Translations under genes and position numbers: made by a program | From: JBFMGS01 sp040752635 | GTDB taxonomy: Bacteria; Bacillota; SHA-98; UBA4971 | Direction: 5' to 3' | Length of the DNA stretch: 64,000 bases | NCBI GenBank assembly: GCA_040752635.1 | Contig: JBFMGS010000003.1 | Span: 1 to 64,000 of the forward strand | Notes under the pieces: model-generated | Seen by the model: the letters and a program-made list of their open reading frames with translations, nothing else | What the model was told of the DNA's origin: nothing | Databases searched by the model: none | Shown: positions 45,337-56,586 of the stretch, one piece after another | Numbering within the stretch: the first letter of the stretch is position 1 | How the letters are laid out: every line of letters begins with the position of its first letter

Positions 45337-45397
45337 TCCTTTTCACTCCTCGAAAACAAGTCCCCAGTGGGGAGAAATACCAGCCCCGGCCCCGCAC

Positions 45398-46120
45398 TCA
45401 ACAAGGAAAGGCGAACTTGCCGTCCCTCAAGACGTAAAGCCCCTCGCGGATGATCCGAATGGGGCGCGCACCATCCCGCAAGGCCCCGTACGCCACGAGC
45501 GCCTGCACAACGTCGAGGGGTCGGGCGCTTCCTTCAGCTCCTGCGGCGACCAGCAAATGAAGGGACGAAAGTTCGTCGCGCCTCTCGAACCGGAGATCAT
45601 AAACGAGCGGGCGCAGGTCAACTTCGCGCACGCCCTTGGGCGTCGTTCGCGTGACCGGAACCGCGTCCGCCTGTAACATCGCATCAACGGCGCGCACCAC
45701 CTCGTCGGCCGCGCCGACGTCTTCCGGCCGGAACTCCAGGCGGTACGACGCCGCACGTATCACCGACGATAGCGCAGGCACGCCGGGGTCGATCACGCTA
45801 CACGAGACCAGCCCGATGCCGGGCGGCAGGCAGCTTTCGAGCCGCTCGGCCACCTCGCCTGCAGCAAGCTTCTCTCGAAGCTCGATGTCAACAAACTCGC
45901 ACTCGCTCGAGATCCCTACAGCAAGGGCAGGCGAAAACGACATCCTTGGGTGCGGGTGAAACCCGGCCGATAAGGCCATCGGTAACCCTGCTCTCCTTGC
46001 CGACCTCTCGATTGCCCGGATAAAGTCGAGGTGCGACATGAACCTGGCGGGCCCGGCCTTCGTCAGCCTGAGCCTCGCGACGGCAACCGGCTTGTCGAAC
46101 GGACGCCCGGCAGGCCCCAC
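45398..46120 (-). CDS. DUF2344 (TIGR03936) family protein
   Basis: Uncharacterised protein of 240 residues, found beside B12-type radical SAM genes in Firmicutes. The N-terminal part reads VARLRLTKAGPARFMSHLDF, then AGLPMALSAGFHPHPRMSFS and ALAVGISSECEFVDIEL, all characteristic of the family. The GTG at 46120 shares one base with the stop of the radical SAM gene and has AAGGGGGT 6 bases upstream, so the two are translationally coupled and probably work together, perhaps in tRNA or rRNA modification (inference). Confidence 0.93.
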   Translation of the reverse strand: MGPAGRPFDKPVAVARLRLTKAGPARFMSHLDFIRAIERSARRAGLPMALSAGFHPHPRMSFSPALAVGISSECEFVDIELREKLAAGEVAERLESCLPPGIGLVSCSVIDPGVPALSSVIRAASYRLEFRPEDVGAADEVVRAVDAMLQADAVPVTRTTPKGVREVDLRPLVYDLRFERRDELSSLHLLVAAGAEGSARPLDVVQALVAYGALRDGARPIRIIREGLYVLRDGKFAFPC

Positions 46121-48003
46121 TATGAGACCCCCTTGATGCGCCTTGCAAGAACCTGCGGCGCCACCCTGAGTTCGGGACACACCCCACACCCCACGCACTC
46201 TCCCAGCCGACAGTCGGGCGTGGGAATCCCCTCTGCCGCGCGCTTCGACTCGGCGACCAGGTACTCCTTGGACACCCCCACGCTGATATGGTCCCACGGC
46301 AACACGTCCTCGTAGTCCCAGTGGCTGCTCGCGTAAAACCTGGGGTCGATGTGACATTCCTCAAATGCTTTCATCCAATTGTCGAACCGGAGCTGCTCGT
46401 GCCACGCGTCGAACTTGCATCCGAGGCGTGCTGCTGCTGCTTCGATTGCCGGCGCAAGGCGCCTGTCACCCCGTGAGAACACAGCCTCGAGAAAGCTTGC
46501 CTTGACGTCGTGCCACGAAAGCTTCAACCCCCTGCCGCGCAGGTGCTTCTTGAGGTAATCCTGTCTTGCGACGAGTTCTTCCATGGGAGCCTGAGGGTGC
46601 CACTGAAACGGCGTATGGGCCTTAGGGACGAACGACGAAACGCTCACTGTAACCTCGGGATGCCTTGACACGCCCTGGCGGCGCAGTTCCTCCCGGCCGC
46701 GCGCAAGGACCTCCTTTGCCAGGTCAACCATGCCTGCCAGGTCATCCTCGTTCTCCGTGGGCAAGCCGATCATGAAATACAGTTTGATCGACTGCCACCC
46801 GGCCGAAAATGCCGCCGAGGCGGCTTCCAGCAGGTCCTCGCGGGTTACGCCCTTGTTGATGACATCGCGCAGCCTTTGTGTCCCCGCCTCGGGTGCGAAA
46901 GTGAGCCCGCTCTTGCGCCCCTTTTGCACCTCCTTTGCAAGACCGACAGAAAACGAGTCCACGCGAAGCGACGGGAGAGAGACCGCCACGCCTGCCTGTG
47001 CATACCGGGCCAGAAGCTTCGAGACAAGCTCCCTGATGTCCGAGTAATCCGCACTTGAGAGGGACATGAGAGATATCTCTTCGTATCCCGTGTTCTCCAC
47101 GAGGCGCTCGGCAAGTTCGCAGAGTTGTCCGAGCTTCCTTTCCCTCACCGGCCGGTATACCATGCCCGCCTGGCAAAACCGGCACCCGCGGGAGCATCCC
47201 CGAAACACCTCAAGCATTATGCGATCGTGGATGACATCTATAGACGGCACGACAAGCCTGTCGGGAAACGGGACTGCCCTTATGTCTTTTACGACCCTCT
47301 TTCTCACAGGATATGCTGCAGCGCGGCTCGTCGGAGATATCTCTGCAAGTTTCCCGTCATCCCTGTAATGAACCTCGTAGAACGACGGCACGTACACTCC
47401 GCTGACTCCCGCCAGGGCTTCGAGAAGTCCTGCGCGCGACAGGTTCTGCTTCTTCGCCTCCTTGTAAACGTCAACTATCTCCTCGATAGCCTCCTCGCCC
47501 TCTCCAATCAAGATGGCATCGAGGAACGGAGCCATAGGCTCCGGATTGTAGGCGCTCGCCCCCCCGGCAATGACGAGCGGGTCGGCCTCGCTCCTTTCGG
47601 CGGAGCGAAGCGGGATACCCGCAAGTTGCAGCATCGCCAGGACGTTCGTATAGGACAGCTCATATTGAAGGCTGAACCCCAGGATGTGAAAGTCCCGAAC
47701 GGGCGAGTATGACTCCAGGGAGTAGAGCGGGATGCGTTTCTCCACCATCGCGCCTTGCATGTCCACCCATGGCATGAATGTTCGCTCGCACGCGACGTCG
47801 TCCCGCCGGTTCAGGATGTGGTATAGGATCCTCAAACCCAGATGGGACATGCCGACCTCATAGACATCGGGAAAGGCCAGCAGTACCCTGACTTCGACCT
47901 CGCCGAGATCCTTACACACTGCGCTCCATTCGCCACCTACGTATCGCGCCGGCTTCTCTACCGTGTCCAGGATCTCGTCGAGAAGCTCCAAATTCACCTG
48001 CAT
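46120..48003 (-). CDS. B12-binding-type radical SAM protein (TIGR03960 family)
   Basis: Uncharacterised radical SAM enzyme of 627 residues. It has an N-terminal cobalamin-binding-like Rossmann region (about 35-170, LLAFPDVYEVGMSHLGLRIL), the radical SAM core with CSRGCRFCQAG (C-x3-C-x2-C) and GLTFAPEAGTQRLRDVINKG, and a C-terminal Cys cluster CRLGECVGCGVC that could hold another metal centre. Whether cobalamin is bound is unknown, since the DxHxxG motif is not evident. The ATG has GGGGAGA 6 bases upstream. It is coupled to the downstream DUF2344 gene. Confidence 0.93.
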   Translation of the reverse strand: MQVNLELLDEILDTVEKPARYVGGEWSAVCKDLGEVEVRVLLAFPDVYEVGMSHLGLRILYHILNRRDDVACERTFMPWVDMQGAMVEKRIPLYSLESYSPVRDFHILGFSLQYELSYTNVLAMLQLAGIPLRSAERSEADPLVIAGGASAYNPEPMAPFLDAILIGEGEEAIEEIVDVYKEAKKQNLSRAGLLEALAGVSGVYVPSFYEVHYRDDGKLAEISPTSRAAAYPVRKRVVKDIRAVPFPDRLVVPSIDVIHDRIMLEVFRGCSRGCRFCQAGMVYRPVRERKLGQLCELAERLVENTGYEEISLMSLSSADYSDIRELVSKLLARYAQAGVAVSLPSLRVDSFSVGLAKEVQKGRKSGLTFAPEAGTQRLRDVINKGVTREDLLEAASAAFSAGWQSIKLYFMIGLPTENEDDLAGMVDLAKEVLARGREELRRQGVSRHPEVTVSVSSFVPKAHTPFQWHPQAPMEELVARQDYLKKHLRGRGLKLSWHDVKASFLEAVFSRGDRRLAPAIEAAAARLGCKFDAWHEQLRFDNWMKAFEECHIDPRFYASSHWDYEDVLPWDHISVGVSKEYLVAESKRAAEGIPTPDCRLGECVGCGVCPELRVAPQVLARRIKGVS

Positions 48004-48186
48004 TCGCTATCTCCCCGCCCGGCTCACAACTTTCGCCAATGCTAATCGCGGACTTGCGTCTCAGCCATAGTATTCGCCTGTGACAACCTTGGGAATCCCG
48101 CCGCGTGGAACCCGCCAAGACAGCGTTCACCCGACCAACATTCTACCAGATTCCATTGGGCTCCGCCATGAGAACATGCACCGTGG

Positions 48187-49059
48187 CTATATGACGAGAA
48201 TCCTGACAGGCGCATCGGGGCCATGCTTTACCATTGCCTCCAGGACGTCTATCTCAGTGATGATCCCGAGAAGCTTGAGTTCTCTGCTGAATACCAGCAC
48301 GACGTTGAGTTTCCCCGGTTCCAGCCTCCTCACAACGTCCCGAAACAACGTGGCCTCCTGCACTGCCAGGAGTTGGGTAGATATAGCGCCGGTCTCCAGG
48401 AACCGGCGCTTCTTGCGCAGGCTGTCCCTTATTCTGTCATACGGCGCCTGGCGGGCTTCTTTTGTCGCTGCGAACACCAGAAAGCCACCGAGGGTGGGTA
48501 CCAGCACGTTGCATCGGCCGAGGTACGCGAGAATGGAGCCGGCTGATAGCACTGTCGCGCCCGCCAGGCGCCCGACTCTAACGGCGAGGGCGGTAGCCCT
48601 TGCAAGCCCGATGCGCGGGGCGAGCACAGCACGGAGTATGCGCCCACCGTCGAGGGGAATGGCAGGAAGGAGGTTGAAGATGCCGATGGCAAGGTTTGTT
48701 TCGACGAGAAAACGCGCGAAGCTCGGCGCGATGTGGCCGTTACGCTGAAGCACCGCAGCGAAGACGGCGAATGCGAAATTGTGAATGGGCCCGGCCGCTG
48801 CCGTGATAGCCTCTGCCGCAGGCTGAAGAGCGAGCGGCTCAGAGAAGACAGCGACCCCGCCGAAAGGCAAAAGCTCGATTCTCTCCGCCCTGAAGCCAAA
48901 GCACGACGCTGCCGCTATGTGTGCAAGCTCGTGTAAAACTACGATCCAGAAAGCCACCAGCGTTTCGCGGACAAGCCCGGCAGACGAGTAGACAAGCAAG
49001 AGCAGCACGAGAAAGGGGTTAATCCGGAACTCGATGCCGCAGATACGGGCAACCCTCAC
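48187..49059 (-). CDS. spoIVFB: SpoIVFB-type intramembrane metalloprotease with CBS region
   Basis: Site-2-protease family enzyme that in Bacillus cleaves pro-sigma-K. The 290-residue product has the zinc motif HELAH (about 44-48) in the second helix and the third ligand motif NLLPAIPLDGGR (about 132-143). The C-terminal third (about 205-290) looks like a CBS-type domain (FRDVVRRLEPGKLNVVLVFS), the usual regulatory part of SpoIVFB. The GTG start overlaps the M23 gene by 4 bp, so the pair reads as the spoIVFA-spoIVFB operon. The 183-bp gap downstream holds nothing recognisable. Confidence 0.92.
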   Translation of the reverse strand: MRVARICGIEFRINPFLVLLLLVYSSAGLVRETLVAFWIVVLHELAHIAAASCFGFRAERIELLPFGGVAVFSEPLALQPAAEAITAAAGPIHNFAFAVFAAVLQRNGHIAPSFARFLVETNLAIGIFNLLPAIPLDGGRILRAVLAPRIGLARATALAVRVGRLAGATVLSAGSILAYLGRCNVLVPTLGGFLVFAATKEARQAPYDRIRDSLRKKRRFLETGAISTQLLAVQEATLFRDVVRRLEPGKLNVVLVFSRELKLLGIITEIDVLEAMVKHGPDAPVRILVI

Positions 49060-50039
49060 AACGCGTCCCGCCTGCCCCCCTGAAGATAGGCGAAGGGGTC
49101 GCGGGGCCTGCCATCCACGGCTACCTCGAAGTGCAAATGCGGGCCGGTGGAAAGCCCGGTACTACCGACTTCGGCCACCTTCTGGCCGGCCCGAACACGA
49201 TCGCCAGGCTGCACCATGACCTTCGAGCAATGGGCATAGAGCGTCGTAAGCCCGCGGCCATGGTCTATCTCGACTATGGTCCCGTACGTGCCCAAGGGGC
49301 CAACTCGTTCCACCCTCCCGCCAGCCGCGGCCTTGATCGGTGTTCCCTCGGGCGCCGCAATGTCCACCCCCTCATGAAAGAGGCGCCTCTCGTATATGGG
49401 ATGGATTCTGTAGCCGAAGCCGTAGGTTATCTGGCCGTGCACGGGCACCATAAGCTTCGGCGGTTTCCAGGTTTCGGATGACGTCTTCCCGTTATCGCCG
49501 GCTTTCCGTGTGGAAGAAACGGCTGGCTCTGCCTCTCTGGTACGCGCTCCCGTGCCGGAGAACGCGGCAGTGACGGAATTCGCGTTAGCTTCCGGCCGGC
49601 CCGCCGCTCCGCCCAGCAAGCCCTGTGCTGCCACGTTATAGCCGTCCACACGAAGATGCGAGGAGGACAGTGCCTGAGGTTCGGCCAGGTCGATCTCGCG
49701 ATGGTTGCCTTCCGGCCCCCCACCGGCGGGCGAGACCGAGGTCTGCTCCTGGGTGGCCGGCGGATTGTCTTCGTTCACACTGGGAACATCCCGCTCCGGT
49801 GGCATGTCGGGCTTCGTAACCCCTGCAGCCTCGGTGGACCACGGGTTCCAGTTGAGGACCTTTGCGGCAACGACCTTCGCTGTTTTGACAAGACCCGAAA
49901 GATCCGTGCTTTCGGTGAGAATGGTGGCCACGTACGGCCTTACGGTGCTCGCAAGGGGGAAATGGCCTTTCGTAACGGCAAGAACACAAACGAAGATAGA
50001 AAGAGAGGCAAGGATGTCCCGGGCCAGTTTTCTTGGCAT
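49056..50039 (-). CDS. SpoIVFA-like M23 (LytM) domain protein
   Basis: Membrane-anchored M23-domain protein, the partner of SpoIVFB. The 327-residue product has an N-terminal helix (about 9-26), a long low-complexity linker (about 65-195, Pro/Ser/Glu-rich) and a C-terminal LytM domain with HEGVDIAAPEGTPIKA, TLYAHCS and the zinc motif HLHFEV. All M23 metal ligands seem present, so it may be an active endopeptidase, whereas SpoIVFA proteins themselves often lack them. The ATG has GGGGAG 6 bases upstream. Confidence 0.85.
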   Translation of the reverse strand: MPRKLARDILASLSIFVCVLAVTKGHFPLASTVRPYVATILTESTDLSGLVKTAKVVAAKVLNWNPWSTEAAGVTKPDMPPERDVPSVNEDNPPATQEQTSVSPAGGGPEGNHREIDLAEPQALSSSHLRVDGYNVAAQGLLGGAAGRPEANANSVTAAFSGTGARTREAEPAVSSTRKAGDNGKTSSETWKPPKLMVPVHGQITYGFGYRIHPIYERRLFHEGVDIAAPEGTPIKAAAGGRVERVGPLGTYGTIVEIDHGRGLTTLYAHCSKVMVQPGDRVRAGQKVAEVGSTGLSTGPHLHFEVAVDGRPRDPFAYLQGGRRDAL

Positions 50040-50188
50040 CGTAAGCTCCCCTTCGGGTCACCCCATCGAGGTCCCTGGTGCCGGTTCGGACATGATGCGG
50101 CCCCTGTCACGCTCAAAGCGGCGTCGGTAAAGTATATTGTGGCGCCCTGCACGCTATGCGGCAGCGCCGCCGCATTCACGTCCCTTTG

Positions 50189-51310
50189 TCAGAACAGGAT
50201 TTTCTGGCGTCTCATGTGGATGTCCAGGACGAAGCCGATGGCGATGAGGTTTGCAAGGAGGGAGCTGCCACCGTAGCTCAAGAAAGGAAGCGGGATGCCG
50301 GTCACGGGCATGAGACTCATCGTCATGCCGATGTTGACGAGGATATGGAAGAGGAGCATAGACGCCACACCGGTCGCGACCAGCCGACCGAAAGCGTCCT
50401 TTGCTATTGCGGCCACCTGAAGACATCGCCACAGAATGAACGCGTAAAGCGTCAAGACTACTATGGCGCCGATAAACCCCAGCTCTTCCCCGACCACAGA
50501 GAAAATGAAGTCAGTGTGGTGGGCGGGCAGGAAGTTCAGTCGCGCCTGGGTGCCGTGAAAAAGACCTTTGCCGAAGAATCTTCCTGACCCGATGGCTATG
50601 GTGGACTGAATGACGTTGTAACCCGTGCCGGTAGGATCCGCATACGGGTTTAGGAACGCAAGCAGTCGCGCCCGCTGGTAGTCCTTCAGCACAAAGAAGA
50701 ACAACGCCGGTGAGGCCAGCGCTCCCACACCGACTATCGCCAGCAAGTCCTTTCCTCTTGCCCCCGCCACATATAACATGCCGAGGGTTATTCCGCAGAA
50801 CACCAGGGCGGTGCCGAGATCGTTCTGAAGGAGCACGAGCACCATGGGGACCGCGACATGTAGAAACGCCATGGCAAGACCCCGGCGCGACGCCACGTCA
50901 TCTGCCTCAGCCAGGTGACGGGCAAAGGTGAGAATGACCGCAACCTTCGCAAGTTCCGAAGGCTGCAGGGCGAGCGGGCCGAGACGAAACCAGCTCTGTG
51001 CACCGGAGATGCGCCGCCCCATCACCAGGACCAACACGAGCATGGTCACATTCACGAAGTACAGCACTTTATGTGCTCTCTCTGCGAGCCTGTAGTCCAT
51101 GGTGAGGATCATGCCCACGAGGAGCGTTCCTATGACGAACGCCGTTACTTGCCTCTTTACGAAGTAGAGCGCATCGGGTGGCGAGCCCTGCCCTATACCC
51201 CCGCGGGTTGCGCTAAACACAACGGCGAACCCGATAAAGCACATCGCGAGCACCGCAAGGACAAGCGAGTAATCCAGATTCCTGAGCAAACGCCTCTCAA
51301 GGATCACCAT
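50189..51310 (-). CDS. rodA: Rod-shape peptidoglycan polymerase RodA
   Basis: SEDS-family glycosyltransferase for lateral wall growth; works with PBP2. The 373-residue product has ten predicted helices and the conserved segments WFRLGPLALQPSELAKVAVI, LLQNDLGTALVF, NPYADPTGTGYNVIQSTIAI, GSGRFFGKGLFHGTQARLNF and GIPLPFLSYGGSSLLANLIA. The Asp essential in this family is probably the one in LLQNDLGT. The ATG has AGGAG 10 bases upstream. mrdA (PBP2) is encoded 2 kb upstream in the same region, and the mre genes follow it. Confidence 0.95.
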   Translation of the reverse strand: MVILERRLLRNLDYSLVLAVLAMCFIGFAVVFSATRGGIGQGSPPDALYFVKRQVTAFVIGTLLVGMILTMDYRLAERAHKVLYFVNVTMLVLVLVMGRRISGAQSWFRLGPLALQPSELAKVAVILTFARHLAEADDVASRRGLAMAFLHVAVPMVLVLLQNDLGTALVFCGITLGMLYVAGARGKDLLAIVGVGALASPALFFFVLKDYQRARLLAFLNPYADPTGTGYNVIQSTIAIGSGRFFGKGLFHGTQARLNFLPAHHTDFIFSVVGEELGFIGAIVVLTLYAFILWRCLQVAAIAKDAFGRLVATGVASMLLFHILVNIGMTMSLMPVTGIPLPFLSYGGSSLLANLIAIGFVLDIHMRRQKILF

Positions 51311-51335
51311 CTGTCACCGGCTCCTGCTTCGTAGG

Positions 51336-51354
51336 GGGGTTGCCGGTGATTGCC
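51336..51354 (+). repeat. REP-like repeat, single unit
   Basis: GGGGTTGCCGGTGATTGCC in the 60-bp gap between minE and rodA. It differs from the consensus only in the last base. Confidence 0.8.
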
Positions 51355-51370
51355 CCCTTCCCTCTCTAAC

Positions 51371-51673
51371 TCAGGCATCGGTCCGCCTCCCGCGGCGCGG
51401 CGTCTCTCTGCCCCGTCTCATGCGGATCACGGGCGCGCTCGCCACGAGCGCAAGCCGGCTATCCGTGGAGTCAAACCGCACCTTCATACCGGCCTCATCG
51501 ATATCCACATACTTCCCAAACACCCTGGCCAGATCGACCCTCAAACCTTCAAACATCCCCGGCGAGACATCGATGCGGTCGTGCGCCAGTACCAGCTTAA
51601 GCCGCTCCTTTGCCAGGTTCTTGCTTCTTGGCTTTGCTCCCCTGCCGAGGATCCGCGAGATGAATTCCAACAC
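51371..51673 (-). CDS. minE: Cell division topological specificity factor MinE
   Basis: Stimulates MinD ATPase and moves the MinCD inhibitor to the poles. The 100-residue product has the N-terminal amphipathic/anti-MinCD segment AKERLKLVLAHDRIDVSPGM and a C-terminal topological domain ending VRFDSTDSRLALVASAPV. A basic tail (RMRRGRETPRRGRRTDA) is added. A GTG start is read. It follows minD by 18 bp. MinE rather than DivIVA-based control is typical of many Clostridia. Confidence 0.95.
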   Translation of the reverse strand: MLEFISRILGRGAKPRSKNLAKERLKLVLAHDRIDVSPGMFEGLRVDLARVFGKYVDIDEAGMKVRFDSTDSRLALVASAPVIRMRRGRETPRRGRRTDA

Positions 51674-51691
51674 GGCCTGTCCCTCCCGCCG

Positions 51692-52489
51692 TTACCTCGC
51701 TACGCCGATAAACCGCTTGAACCTCAACCAGAGGCTTGGCACCTCCATCGACATGAAAGGCACTTCTTCACCTTCAATACGCGCGGCGATTCGGCGGAAC
51801 GCCTCGCCGGCCCGGGACACCCCGTCAAGCACCGCGGGTTCACCCTTGTTTGTCGAGGTGATAACGCTCTCATCATCGGGCACCACGCCGAGCAGATCGA
51901 TGGCAAGGATGTCTATGACGTCGTCGATGCCGAGCATATCACCACGCCTGACCATCTCCGGCCGAACCCTGTTGACGACCAGCCTTGGCTCTCCTAGCCC
52001 TTCGGCTTCGAGCAACCCAACGATCCTGTCGGCGTCACGCACCGCAGACACTTCCGGCGTGGTCACGATGATCGCTGCCTCGGCGCCGGCGATCGCGTTC
52101 TTAAAGCCATGCTCTATCCCGGCCGGACAGTCGATCATAACGTAATCAAACTCCCCCGCCAGACTTGTGGTAAGCTCTTTCATCTGATCCGGTCGGACCG
52201 CCTCTTTGTCCTTGGATTGTGCCGCTGGTAGCAGGAACAACGTCTGCAACCTCTTGTCCCTTATCAGGGCCTGCCGGAGGCGACACTTGCCCTCGATTAC
52301 GTGGACGATGTCGTACACTATCCTGTTCTCAAGGCCGAGAACTATGTCCAGGTTACGTAGGCCGATGTCTGCGTCAACGAGAGCCACCTTCTTGCCGCGT
52401 GCGGCAAGGCCGCATCCGATATTGGCGACCGCGGTCGTCTTGCCGACTCCGCCCTTACCAGAGGTGACTACTATCACCTTTCCTCCCAT
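51692..52489 (-). CDS. minD: Septum site-determining ATPase MinD
   Basis: Membrane-cycling ATPase that recruits MinC. The 265-residue product has the deviant Walker A SGKGGVGKTTAVANIG, the switch VDADIGLRNLDIVLGLENR, IDCPAGIEHGFKNAI and a C-terminal amphipathic membrane-targeting helix (LWLRFKRFIGVAR). The ATG start lies 15 bp inside the end of minC. The minC-minD-minE order is normal. Confidence 0.97.
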   Translation of the reverse strand: MGGKVIVVTSGKGGVGKTTAVANIGCGLAARGKKVALVDADIGLRNLDIVLGLENRIVYDIVHVIEGKCRLRQALIRDKRLQTLFLLPAAQSKDKEAVRPDQMKELTTSLAGEFDYVMIDCPAGIEHGFKNAIAGAEAAIIVTTPEVSAVRDADRIVGLLEAEGLGEPRLVVNRVRPEMVRRGDMLGIDDVIDILAIDLLGVVPDDESVITSTNKGEPAVLDGVSRAGEAFRRIAARIEGEEVPFMSMEVPSLWLRFKRFIGVAR

Positions 52490-53241
52490 GCAAGTTCCTC
52501 CTCCAACTCGGCCTTCTTCGCAGAATAGGCCTCGATCACTATCCTGTCCTCCCTTATCCTCGCTATCTCAGGACTGCGTGGTGCCCTATGGTCGCCATCC
52601 GGGGGTCGCGCAATGAAGTCTGCAATCCGCAGCTGTGTCGGTATAAGCCGCAGAGCAACCACTATCGCGCGTTTGTTGTCAGGCGTTCCGGCGTGAGCAA
52701 CGCCCCGCAGGGCACCTACAATCACGATGTCCCCCCCGGCCACCACCTCAGCTCCCGCGTTCACATCCCCGAGCACGACCACGTTTCCCGCGAACGTGAC
52801 GCGTTGGCCTGACCGTAGCGTCCTTCTAACCAGGAACGTTTCGCTGGAAAGCTGTCCAGAGGATGAAAGGTCGCCCCGGGCGACCTCGCTGGGAGCAGGC
52901 TGACCCACCTCAGGAGCAGGCCGCGGACGGCCCGCGGGCGCTCCAGCTGCACCGTGGCTTGCCAACGTCCGTCCGATGGCTGAGAGGCCGATGCCCCCGA
53001 CAACCCTTGACACGGATATTCCAAAGGACTCGATTATACCGACAAGTTCCCTCATGTCGTCCTCGGACAGCGCAAGCTCGCCGACATCGAGGATCGCTCG
53101 GGTGGCCCCTGCAAAGAACCCGCTGGTACTCTCAAGCTTCGCCGCGAGCTTACCTTTCAGGCTCACGAAGTCGTCATCATGCGGCAGGATAACGCAGAGC
53201 CCCTGCTTCGTCCCTTTGAATATCACATCCTCCGTCTTCAT
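52474..53241 (-). CDS. minC: Septum formation inhibitor MinC
   Basis: Blocks FtsZ ring formation away from mid-cell. The 255-residue product has an N-terminal FtsZ-binding domain (about 1-105), a Pro/Ala-rich linker (about 105-135) and the C-terminal beta-helix with RSGQRVTFAGNVVVLGDVNA, GGDIVIVGALRGVAHAG, which binds MinD. The ATG begins MKTEDVIFKGTK. It is first in the min cluster and overlaps minD by 16 bp. Confidence 0.95.
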   Translation of the reverse strand: MKTEDVIFKGTKQGLCVILPHDDDFVSLKGKLAAKLESTSGFFAGATRAILDVGELALSEDDMRELVGIIESFGISVSRVVGGIGLSAIGRTLASHGAAGAPAGRPRPAPEVGQPAPSEVARGDLSSSGQLSSETFLVRRTLRSGQRVTFAGNVVVLGDVNAGAEVVAGGDIVIVGALRGVAHAGTPDNKRAIVVALRLIPTQLRIADFIARPPDGDHRAPRSPEIARIREDRIVIEAYSAKKAELEEELAWEER

Positions 53242-53331
53242 CTTCAGCAGAGCGCGCCTCCTCCCAAACCCACCCGAGCCACGCCGGGCGAATGAGTAGA
53301 GACATCGCCCGGAAAGCTGGTAAGTCGAAAA

Positions 53332-53367
53332 GTGGTATGGATTTCCGGCGTGGTATGGATTTCCGAC
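53332..53367 (+). repeat. Tandem duplication of 18 bp
   Basis: GTGGTATGGATTTCCGGC (53332-53349) is followed immediately by GTGGTATGGATTTCCGAC (53350-53367), one mismatch. It lies in the 220-bp gap between mrdA and minC. No other feature was seen in this gap. Confidence 0.9.
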
Positions 53368-53461
53368 AGCGAACTCAGTCTAACTTCACCAGGGGAGGAC
53401 GCAATTCCTTCCGTTTCGAGCACAAAACCTTCGCGCCCACCCGTTGAACGGGATCGAGAAC

Positions 53462-55483
<2,022 letters not shown>

Positions 55484-55589
55484 AGTCGCTCCCTCCGGAT
55501 ACCCGCACGCACCCGCACGCGTTCACATAGCTGGTCGCCAAGTAGTCGTCATTGATTCATGCCGCTTTTCAGCATGCGGTGTCTACCTA

Positions 55590-55911
55590 GGGTTGCCGGT
55601 GTCGCATTCCGGGTTCCCACTCGGAGGGAGGCATACCCCACCCCACTCCTGACGGTACTCGCTCGAAGGTATGGAGGAGGCAGGATCGAGTGCCTCCTAT
55701 AGTGCCTACCCTAAGGCACGAGATCCGTCTTGCTTCTCGAAGGGGGGAATACCCCCCTTCCGACGGGTCTTACGACCCTGCCTCCCCCCTACCTTCGAGC
55801 GGGTTTGGCGACAGGGTACTGGCCCGCCCTCTGCAGGGCGCCTCCGGTTAATTCGGCCCGCAGGCATATGGCCGAATTAACAGGCCCCGTCATACAATCA
55901 CCGGCAACCCC
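55590..55911. repeat. Dispersed structured repeat, copy 2 (fullest copy)
   Basis: About 322 bp bounded by inverted ends: GGGTTGCCGGTGTCGCA (55590-55606) and ACAATCACCGGCAACCCC (55894-55911). Its core 55636-55739 matches 15352-15455. It also contains CGCCCT/AGGGCG (55825-55840), then an 11-bp stem TTAATTCGGCC/GGCCGAATTAA (55848-55880) around the loop CGCAGGCATAT, equivalent to the module at 13861-13912. It fills most of the 593-bp gap between mreD and mrdA; 55912-56076 shows nothing recognised. Confidence 0.87.
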
Positions 55912-56076
55912 AAAGTGGGACGCATTTCTGAACGAGGCCGTTGGTTTTCTCCACCTACTAATCAAAACGTCCATAGAATGGTGTGTTTATATGCCCTTTA
56001 ATCCGCGTGGTTTAGTTGATTCCAGAATACATCATGCCAGTCGATGGCAAAAACCAGCGGCCTCCTGAACTCCCAC

Positions 56077-56586
56077 TTAGAGGGCGCGGCGGCGATTCGC
56101 AGCGCCCCTGGTGTAGAGGTTGATCCGCGCGACCCCGCTCAGCGCCAGCGGCGCAATCGCCGCTGAATAGGCTGCTTGACACAGCACCACCCGTAAACTG
56201 GCTGGAGACACTGACAGGGGCACCCCGAACGAGGACAGCAGGAAAAGATGCAGGACTCCTCCGAAAACCCCTCCCAGGAAGACGAGCGCAACCGGCACAA
56301 CGACGCGGTCTTGAAAAACCTTCTCGTAGGAGAGACTGGCGGCAAGTCCAGTGATGACTCGTGTCAGTATGAATAAGCCAAGGAACTGCCCTGAAGACAC
56401 ATCCTCAAGCAGTCCGGCGAAAAACCCGACGAAGCCCGCGTCCTTCGCGCCGCCAAGCATGCCCACGAGGACCACATACACCATGACGATGTCAGGCTTC
56501 ACACCATGTATCGAAACGTAGGGCGCGACCGACGCCTCAACCACCACGGCAAGCCCGGCAATCACGGCAAGGATGAAGTGCTTCAT
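56077..56586 (-). CDS. mreD: Rod shape-determining protein MreD
   Basis: Integral membrane component of the elongasome. The 169-residue product has about five helices, with ILAVIAGLAVVVEASVAPYV, IHGVKPDIVMVYVVLVGML and FFAGLLEDVSSGQFLGLFIL as MreD-like segments (the P-D-hydrophobic and GLLxD patterns). The ATG overlaps the mreC stop by 4 bp (ATGA). A long repeat-filled gap separates it from mrdA, although the genes are co-directional. Confidence 0.93.
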   Translation of the reverse strand: MKHFILAVIAGLAVVVEASVAPYVSIHGVKPDIVMVYVVLVGMLGGAKDAGFVGFFAGLLEDVSSGQFLGLFILTRVITGLAASLSYEKVFQDRVVVPVALVFLGGVFGGVLHLFLLSSFGVPLSVSPASLRVVLCQAAYSAAIAPLALSGVARINLYTRGAANRRRAL

